Part shown: positions 55,285 to 60,422 of the stretch, one piece after another | Layout: every line of letters starts with the position of its first letter | How positions within the stretch are numbered: position 1 is the first letter of the stretch | DNA from: Cyanobacteriota bacterium | GTDB lineage: Bacteria; Cyanobacteriota; Cyanobacteriia; PCC-6307; Cyanobiaceae | Assembly: GCA_026389315.1 (NCBI GenBank) | Contig: JAPLIC010000038.1 | Location: 1-60,422 of the forward strand | DNA length: 60,422 nucleotides | Direction of reading: 5' to 3' | Made by a program: the position numbers and the translations under genes | The notes under the pieces: generated by a model | Databases searched by the model: none | What the model saw: only the letters and a program-made list of their open reading frames with translations | What the model was told of the DNA's origin: nothing

Positions 55285-55563
55285 ATGGCCGCCGAACAAA
55301 CCTCACGCCTCGAAGCACGCCTACCCGCAGGTATCTACGCCACGTTGAAACGGGCGGCGGAACTGCAAGGGCGCAGCCTCACCGATTTCGTCGTCAGTGC
55401 AGCCCACGATGCGGCACAGCGAGCCATTGAGCAGCAAGCCATCCTCCGCTTGAGCGCCGAGGATCAACAGCGTTTTGCCGAAGCCCTGATCCAGCCACCA
55501 ACCCCGAACGCAGCCCTGAACGAGGCCAAGCGACTGCATCTGGATAATGTTGAGGTTCGGTGA
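55285..55563 (+). CDS. TacA-type antitoxin (DUF1778, ribbon-helix-helix)
   Basis: 92 aa. N-terminal beta strand and helices for DNA binding (SRLEARLPAGIYATLKRAAE; GRSLTDFVVSAAHDAAQRAI), then a C-terminal toxin-wrapping tail with LSAEDQQRFAEALIQPPTPN. It neutralises the downstream acetyltransferase and represses the operon. Stop codon and toxin start overlap (GTGA at 55560-55563), ensuring coupled synthesis. A palindromic operator lies 24-40 bp upstream. Confidence 0.92.
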   Translation: MAAEQTSRLEARLPAGIYATLKRAAELQGRSLTDFVVSAAHDAAQRAIEQQAILRLSAEDQQRFAEALIQPPTPNAALNEAKRLHLDNVEVR

Positions 55564-56060
55564 CGCGCTTCGTTTCAGAAGCCCTCGCCAAGCACGAACG
55601 GGCTGGTTTTTGTAGCGGTCATGACCGCATTGACCGCTACTTCCGCGAGACGGTTTCGCAGGACGTCAAACGCAGCTACGCCGCCTGCTTTGTCTTGATC
55701 GAGCACAGCACCGGCAAGGTCGCGGGCTTCTACACGCTTTCAGCCCACAGCATCCCACTGAACGATGTTGACCAAGAATTGGCCAAGAAACTGCCGCGCT
55801 ATCCCAGTATCCCCGTTGTATTGATTGGCTGGATGGGCAGGGACTTGGCGTTCCGAGGGGCGGGGCTCGGCAGCATGCTCCTTTATGACGCCATCAGTCG
55901 CGTCGCCAGGGCGCCAATAGGGGCCTATGCGATCTGCGCCGATGCTATTAACGAGGACGCCACTGCCTTCTACACGAAGCACCAGTTTCAACCGCTGGTG
56001 AGTCGTCCGCAGACGCTGTTCCTGCCGATGAAGACAGCCCAGGACCTGGTCGGCGGCTAG
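55560..56060 (+). CDS. TacT-type GNAT toxin
   Basis: 166 aa from GTG at 55560. GNAT acetyltransferase with the acetyl-CoA loop RGAGLGSMLLYDAI (about residues 101-114), a conserved N-terminal FCSGHDRIDRYFRE, and FYTKHQFQPL, whose Tyr is the usual general acid. TacT-type toxins acetylate the amino acid on charged tRNA and stop translation; the exact tRNA here is unknown. It is intact with its antitoxin, unlike the antitoxin fragment at 26.8-27.1 kb. Confidence 0.92.
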   Translation: MTRFVSEALAKHERAGFCSGHDRIDRYFRETVSQDVKRSYAACFVLIEHSTGKVAGFYTLSAHSIPLNDVDQELAKKLPRYPSIPVVLIGWMGRDLAFRGAGLGSMLLYDAISRVARAPIGAYAICADAINEDATAFYTKHQFQPLVSRPQTLFLPMKTAQDLVGG

Positions 56061-56153
56061 GGCCTTCGGCCCCGGCGCTCGCAGTCGATCAGCGGGTTCG
56101 CATAAAGGGGAAAGTAGGGTTTCACTAATCAGGTTCCGCCTCTGGGGTTTGAT

Positions 56154-56786
56154 TCAGGAGGGCAAGAAAGGTTTGGAGCCGGGCTCGATTGGTGTCTGAG
56201 CGATCGAGCTGGACTCGGGCGGAAAGCACAGCCGTTTGATGGAGGCGCTCAAGGCTTTCTCTCTGGCGTTCTCTTGCCATGGCCTCCGGCCGACTTCGTC
56301 TACAGCTGCTCGGTTTCTTTCTTGATCTGCTCGCTGTCGTTCCTTACCCGCAAGATTTCGCTCTCTATCTGCTTCGTTCTCTCTTTGCTCCGCTCGATCG
56401 CGATCTGATTTTCGCTCATCCGCTGCTCGTAACCGGGATCGCGACGCCAGTTCAGCGTCGCGCCCAAGTGGCGCGCCGTATTGCACGCACCCAGTAAATA
56501 TTGTCGCCACCGAGGCAGCGATGAGGGGGATGCCCCACTGCTGGGGGATGGGTATGACTTGCCCGGCGAAGGTGAGGTGGTCATAGGAGGAAAACAGGGC
56601 GATCAGGCCGAGGGCGAGGCCGCCGATGGCCTGGGTGAGGCCGAGGCGATCGAGGGCGGTCCAAGAAGGGGGGTGTTGCTGACAATTCTGGCGGAACCTG
56701 CGGCTCCTCGCTGCCGGGTGGCGGCCCGGCGGCGCTGGGGGGAGGGGACAAGGGGCTGGGGCGGAGACGGGAGGCGAGGGCTCCAA
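56154..56786 (-). CDS. Paralogous two-TM coiled-coil protein, copy R1 (frame-disrupted)
   Basis: The 210-aa frame has a Pro-rich N-terminus, a hydrophobic pair (AIGGLALGLIALFSSYDHLT; IPQQWGIPLIAASVATIFTG) and a charged helix (RDRAEQRENEADRERNLAGK). Compared with R3, the Pro-rich segment GSEEPQVPPELSATPP lies in another frame because a C-tract (56668-56673 on the plus strand, six G) is one base longer than in R3. The conserved C-terminus HQTAVLSARVQLDRSDTNRA is in yet another frame. R1 is therefore disrupted or phase-switched. Function unknown; membrane-attached. Confidence 0.55.
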   Translation of the reverse strand: MEPSPPVSAPAPCPLPPAPPGRHPAARSRRFRQNCQQHPPSWTALDRLGLTQAIGGLALGLIALFSSYDHLTFAGQVIPIPQQWGIPLIAASVATIFTGCVQYGAPLGRDAELASRSRLRAADERKSDRDRAEQRENEADRERNLAGKERQRADQERNRAAVDEVGRRPWQENAREKALSASIKRLCFPPESSSIAQTPIEPGSKPFLPS

Positions 56787-56843
56787 GGGGTCAGTGCCAC
56801 CATCGGTCTCCGATCGTCACAGGCCCCTGTTGGCGCAGAGGCT

Positions 56844-57471
56844 TCAACCCACGCCGCCTTGCTCCGGAGGACGCTCGCCAGCGATCAGGGAGAGGAAGGC
56901 TTGGAGCCGGGCTCGGTTGCTATCGCTGGGATCGAGGAGGACTCGGGCGGAAAGCAGAGCGCATCGAAGCTGTTTCATCCGCTGCTCGTGCTGAATCCTG
57001 CGCTGCTCGTATTGCAGCATCCGCTGCTCGTGCAGCACGATGCTCTGCTCGTAGTCGGGATCCCGACGCCAGTTGAGCGTCGCGCCCAAGTGGCGCGCCA
57101 TATTGCACGCACCCAGTAAAAACTGTCGCCACCGAGGCAGCGATGAGGGGGATGCCCCACTGCTGGGGGATGGGAATGTTGCGCCCGGCGATGGTGAGGT
57201 GGTCATAGGAGGTGAAAAGGGCGATCAGGCCGAGGGCGAGGCCGCCGATCGCCTGGGTGAGACCGAGGCGATCGAGGGCGGGCCAAGAAGGGTGTGTTGC
57301 TGTCAATTCTGGCGGAACCGGCGGCTCCTCGCTGCCGGGTGGCGGCCCGGCGGCGCTGGGGGGAGGGGACACGGGGCTGGGGGGGCGGTGCAGAGAGAGG
57401 AGAAGGCCTCCTTCCATCCATGCCACCGCTGTTACAACACTGTTGGGATGGCCCAAGGGGGAATGGCCCAC
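56844..57471 (-). pseudogene. Paralogous two-TM coiled-coil protein, copy R2 (two frames)
   Basis: Frame 1 (57471-56920) encodes the Pro-rich part (PPGSEEPPVPPELTATHPSW), both hydrophobic helices and an Ala/Arg helix. Frame 2 (57206-56844) carries RWRQFLLGACNMARHLGATL, a heptad-like region repeating HEQRM/YEQRR, and the conserved end SARVLLDPSDSNRARLQAFL. So the N-terminal and C-terminal halves are in different frames; a -1/+1 event near 57,100 would join them. The CTGCTCGT repeats on the plus strand (57,000-57,050) underlie the heptads and are slippage-prone. Confidence 0.55.
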
Positions 57472-57489
57472 TCCCCTAGGAGTTTGCCA

Positions 57490-58902
57490 TTAATTGCTGC
57501 GACACTGTTCAAAAGGAACTCGAATCAAATACAGCGCATCTCTGGGTTGTATCTCCATTCCGCCACGATTCCATGTCCCCCATCTGGTGACAAACTTTTT
57601 ATCGTTTTTGCGTTCAATCGCAATCGTGAAGTTGTTGCGCAGCTCGTTATAACAGCCCTCCAGATCAGTGAGAGTCAAATCGAGTGCTGGCAGATTAAAG
57701 CGATCAGTTGCCTTATTAATAATAAACAAACCTTCTGGTCCCCGTTGCATCATGACAACAGTGTTGCTGTTGGGGAATCTCAATATCGTCTCTTTGACAT
57801 TTTTCCCCTCACGCCCTCGCTGCACCATGACCGCTCTGAACTTGACTCCGTACTTGATATAAGGCGCCATCAGGTTATGTTCGTTGAAGACTAGTGGTGT
57901 TCCACTTTCCCTGGCGAGAACGTAAGAAGTAGCAAGATAACTGTCAGTGATGTCGGTATAAGGATTAATTGCCTTGTCATTTAGGGCTTCAATCGTATCA
58001 TGATTAGCTCCAAATGTCACACTGCGTGAATCATTGACAGCATTGGCTGGCAAGGAGCGTAGGTCTCCACCGAAGGTGAAAATATTTTTCATGGAATTAT
58101 AAAGTCTGAAGTCGGTTACGGCAGCAATCCAATTGTAGTCTTCTGCTTTGGTGTCTTGATCTTCTATCACCTCAAGATAGTTCCAAGCCTGCCCGTTGCT
58201 TTCACGATCAATGAATTGAATATATTCTTTTACAACATCCTTGGGCATATGCTTGGCGGCATCAAAGCGAAAACCATCTACTCCCAAGCCAAGCAACATT
58301 TTCAAGTGGGATTTTTGCAGACGTTTTACATTATCTGTGAACTTCAAATCAGGCAAACCACCGAGCCAACAATTGATCTCTGAATTCTGATTGCCATCTT
58401 CATAGCCATTGTTATCCGCCACCTCACAGGGTCTTTGTCTTGGGTTCTGTGGTGTGGTTTTAAAATCGTTTTGACTTAGCCCAGGGAACTTGTTTAGATT
58501 CTCAAAACCATCTGCTCCATCAAGGTTAGCCATGTGATTAAAGACCACATCTGCAATTACTTTCATGTTGCAGCTGTGGGCTTTTTTTGTGAGAGCTAGC
58601 ACATCATTTTCGGTACCTAAGCCCTCAATAGTTCTGTAATCAACAGGTTGATAGCGTTTCCACCATTGATCGCCTGGATTTGACTTCTGGGCAGGAGATA
58701 TCTGCACGTGGGTGTATCCCTGTTGCCTCAAATCACAAACAAATCCTTTGACATCAGTATATTTTTGATTAAACGCATGAAAGATTGCTGTAGGCTGTTC
58801 GCCAGACCAAGCTTTCTCTGTTCCGATCGTGAGGAAGAGGCTTTGAAGCGAAAGCAGGGGGACAAGCCAAAAGTTTTTTGAATAGCTGCGTCGAATTGCC
58901 AT
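57490..58902 (-). CDS. Secreted GH13 alpha-amylase
   Basis: 470 aa from ATG at 58902. Signal peptide (NFWLVPLLSLQSLFLTIGTEKA). Conserved GH13 regions: DVVFNH (118-123), GFRFDAAKH with nucleophile Asp214, acid/base Glu244 in YLEVIE, and GANHDT with His301-Asp302. Also HVQISPAQKSNPGDQWWKRY near the N-terminus, typical of animal-like/bacterial alpha-amylases. It would hydrolyse starch or glycogen-like glucans outside the cytoplasm. The gene is much AT-richer than its surroundings and sits between two copies of a GC-rich paralogous gene, which suggests acquisition by transfer. Confidence 0.93.
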   Translation of the reverse strand: MAIRRSYSKNFWLVPLLSLQSLFLTIGTEKAWSGEQPTAIFHAFNQKYTDVKGFVCDLRQQGYTHVQISPAQKSNPGDQWWKRYQPVDYRTIEGLGTENDVLALTKKAHSCNMKVIADVVFNHMANLDGADGFENLNKFPGLSQNDFKTTPQNPRQRPCEVADNNGYEDGNQNSEINCWLGGLPDLKFTDNVKRLQKSHLKMLLGLGVDGFRFDAAKHMPKDVVKEYIQFIDRESNGQAWNYLEVIEDQDTKAEDYNWIAAVTDFRLYNSMKNIFTFGGDLRSLPANAVNDSRSVTFGANHDTIEALNDKAINPYTDITDSYLATSYVLARESGTPLVFNEHNLMAPYIKYGVKFRAVMVQRGREGKNVKETILRFPNSNTVVMMQRGPEGLFIINKATDRFNLPALDLTLTDLEGCYNELRNNFTIAIERKNDKKFVTRWGTWNRGGMEIQPRDALYLIRVPFEQCRSN

Positions 58903-59118
58903 TAGAAACAAATGATTTATTCATTAAAATAAGCGAAACGCCCAAGCCTGTCAACCGTGATACATTTTGTAATTACAACGGAAGCGGTTTTCCGGCCCGC
59001 TGATTGTTTTTTCAATAGTTGCTTGGGCGGAGGCCATGGGGACCGCCGCCCTACACTCCTTGACGAATCATGAGCCGCATCAATCATTAGTGGTGCATCC
59101 AATGAGAACTTCAGGGAT

Positions 59119-59691
59119 TTACAGATCAGAATCCGCGTCTGGGGTTTGATTCAGGAGGGTAAGGAAGGTTTGGAGTCGGGCTCGATTGATGTCTGAGGGA
59201 TCGAGCTGGACTCGGGCGGAAAGCACAGCCGCCTGACGGATGCATTCAAGGCTTTCAGCTTGGCGTTTTCGTGATCGAGCTGCTCGATTTCTTTCTCGAT
59301 CAGCTTCGTTCTCTTTTTGCTCCGTTCTCCAGCGCTCCTCACTCGCAAGATTTCGCTCTCGAGCTGCTTCATCCGCTGCTCGTGCTGCACGATGCTCTGC
59401 TCGTAGCCGGGATCCCGACGCCAATTCAGCATCGATAAAAACGATCGCCACCGAGGCAGCGATGAGGGGGATGCCCCACTGCTGGGGGATGGGGAGGTTG
59501 CGCCCGGCGAAGGTGAGGTGGTCATAGGAGGAAAAGAGGGCGATCAGGCCAAGGGCGAGGCCGCCGATGGACTGGGTGAGACCGAGGCGATCGAGGGCGG
59601 GCCAAGAAGGGGGTGTTACTGGTAATTCTGGCGGAACCGGCGGCTCCTCGCTGCCGGGTGGCCGCCCGGCGGCGCTGGGGGGAGGGGACAC
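59119..59691 (-). CDS. Paralogous two-TM coiled-coil protein, copy R3 (most intact)
   Basis: 190 aa in one frame: Pro-rich PPGSEEPPVPPELPVTPPSW, helix one SIGGLALGLIALFSSYDHLT, helix two IPQQWGIPLIAASVAIVF, a charged helix (RAARAADEAARERNLASEER), and the family end QAAVLSARVQLDPSDINRAR plus LQTFLTLLNQ. A ~60-bp deletion relative to R1/R2 just after helix two keeps the frame open to the conserved C-terminus. The start is uncertain: GTG at 59691 is used here, but N-terminal frames also vary between copies. Likely membrane-anchored with a cytoplasmic coil. Confidence 0.6.
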   Translation of the reverse strand: MSPPPSAAGRPPGSEEPPVPPELPVTPPSWPALDRLGLTQSIGGLALGLIALFSSYDHLTFAGRNLPIPQQWGIPLIAASVAIVFIDAELASGSRLRAEHRAARAADEAARERNLASEERWRTEQKENEADRERNRAARSRKRQAESLECIRQAAVLSARVQLDPSDINRARLQTFLTLLNQTPDADSDL

Positions 59692-59785
59692 GGGGTGGGG
59701 GCGGAGGAGAGAGGCGAGGGCTCTGAGGGATCAGTGCCACCAGCCGGCTCAGGTCGTCCCAGGCCCCTGATGCAGCAAAAGGGGT

Positions 59786-59989
59786 TCAGAGCCCTTCCGA
59801 TTGCGTCCGCTGAAAGCAGCGCAACGGTGTTGCAGCAAGGGAGGTGCTGCCGTAACCGATCAGCGGTTCCTTGGAGCGACCCCCGCTAATCAATGCCTCC
59901 AGCGTGCGCCGAAAAAGCTCCTGGATGCCCTCGGCTCCGGCGCGGACGATATCGATGAGCAGGTCAGCCCGGGGCCATGGCGGGGACAA
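59786..59989 (-). pseudogene. Relic of the N-terminus of an AAA-type ATPase gene
   Basis: RADLLIDIVRAGAEGIQELFRRTLEALI resembles the N-terminal helix bundle of a family of AAA ATPases that begin LLxxLVKAGxxGDxxxFRKTVEALIAEERxKQHH. After SGGRSK the frame deviates and ends without ATPase motifs. It appears to be a short leftover of a larger gene. Based on recall of one short motif, so weak. Confidence 0.35.
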
Positions 59990-60111
59990 GGCAGGGGTGG
60001 CGGGAGCCTGCTGGAATACGCCTAGGCAGTTGACTGCACCGTAAGAGGGAGGGGCAAGAGCCTGAACTCAGGACGCGGTTGTTTGCCTTGGCTTTGTGAG
60101 CATTGATGGAT

Positions 60112-60399
60112 TCAGATATCCAGATCTTCTGGGGTGGTTTGGCTCAGCAAATTCAGGAAAGTTTGCAATCGGGCGTGGTTGGTGTCTGAGGGATCGAGCT
60201 GGACTCGGGCGGAAAGCACAGCTGCCTGATGGAGTCGCTCAAGGCTCCTTCTTTGGCGTTTTCGTGATCGAGCTGCTCGATTTCTGTACCTGTTCAGGGG
60301 GCGGGACTGCTCACTGCGAACTTCAGCCCTGTTGAACTCTTGACGGAAGATTGATTCCTGGTTGCATCTCAGGCAGAGACCGCCTGTGATGAGCACCAC
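60112..60399 (-). pseudogene. Paralogous two-TM coiled-coil family, copy R4 (3' fragment)
   Basis: The C-terminal ~55 residues match R3 almost exactly (RAARSRKRQ; LHQAAVLSARVQLDPSDTNH; ARLQTFLNLLSQT). The first ~40 residues (MVLITGGLCLRCNQESIFRQ...) are unrelated and contain no TM helices. The similarity breaks at about 60,285, so only the 3' end of the gene was duplicated or retained. Confidence 0.7.
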
Positions 60400-60422
60400 T
60401 CCTGCCGGGATTTCAGAAGCGG

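Overview
The window comes from a GC-rich picocyanobacterium of the Synechococcus/Cyanobium type. It carries genes found only in oxygenic phototrophs (psaM, psaK, petN, light-dependent protochlorophyllide reductase, thf1/psb29, a Crr6-like NDH-1 assembly factor, a Tab2-like translation factor, cyAbrB) and the cyanobacterial alkane pair aar/ado. No rRNA, tRNA, CRISPR array or complete transposase was recognised. All calls come from reading the sequence; no database search was run.

Layout. 1-22,040 is core genome: a gamma-glutamylcyclotransferase with an extra C-terminal domain, a zinc peptidase, protochlorophyllide reductase, psaM, a lipoate ligase, a site-2 protease, trpF, folE, the accA-aar-ado cluster, a creatininase-like protein, an S1-domain protein, tab2, a YfiH protein, cyAbrB, a FAD oxidoreductase and PEP synthase. 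22,040-30,380 is an AT-richer accessory island between ppsA and hisB. It opens with the last ~40 codons of an integron-type (IntI-like) tyrosine recombinase. Small same-strand genes follow, separated by attC-like imperfect palindromes, then a badly frameshifted UGT-type glycosyltransferase, a truncated TacA antitoxin, a PEP-CTERM-like secreted protein, and a cyclic-nucleotide-binding protein with two phytochelatin-synthase-like domains, the second lacking catalytic Cys and His. A 172-bp sequence is duplicated upstream of these last two genes. 30,380-35,000 holds hisB, a vanadium haloperoxidase with a poly-Asp run, and a DUF1254/DUF1214 gene interrupted by one in-frame TGA.

35,159-55,142 is again core: DUF2499/DUF3593/psaK, dxs, ilvA, scpB, a YggT protein, a MazG-like protein, pyruvate kinase, a MacB-type permease, ftsH, clpP, thf1, petN, clpS, purK and a sugar ABC permease. 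55,200-60,422 is a second variable region: a complete TacA-TacT toxin-antitoxin operon with its promoter/operator, then four same-strand copies (three long, one 3' fragment) of a two-TM, coiled-coil gene that repeatedly changes reading frame, interrupted by an AT-rich secreted GH13 alpha-amylase and a relic of an ATPase gene.

The most promising undescribed elements are (i) the cassette-like segment next to an integrase relic, (ii) the CNBD/phytochelatin-synthase-like/pseudoenzyme protein sharing an upstream module with a secreted PEP-CTERM-like protein, and (iii) the frame-switching paralogous membrane proteins at the right end.
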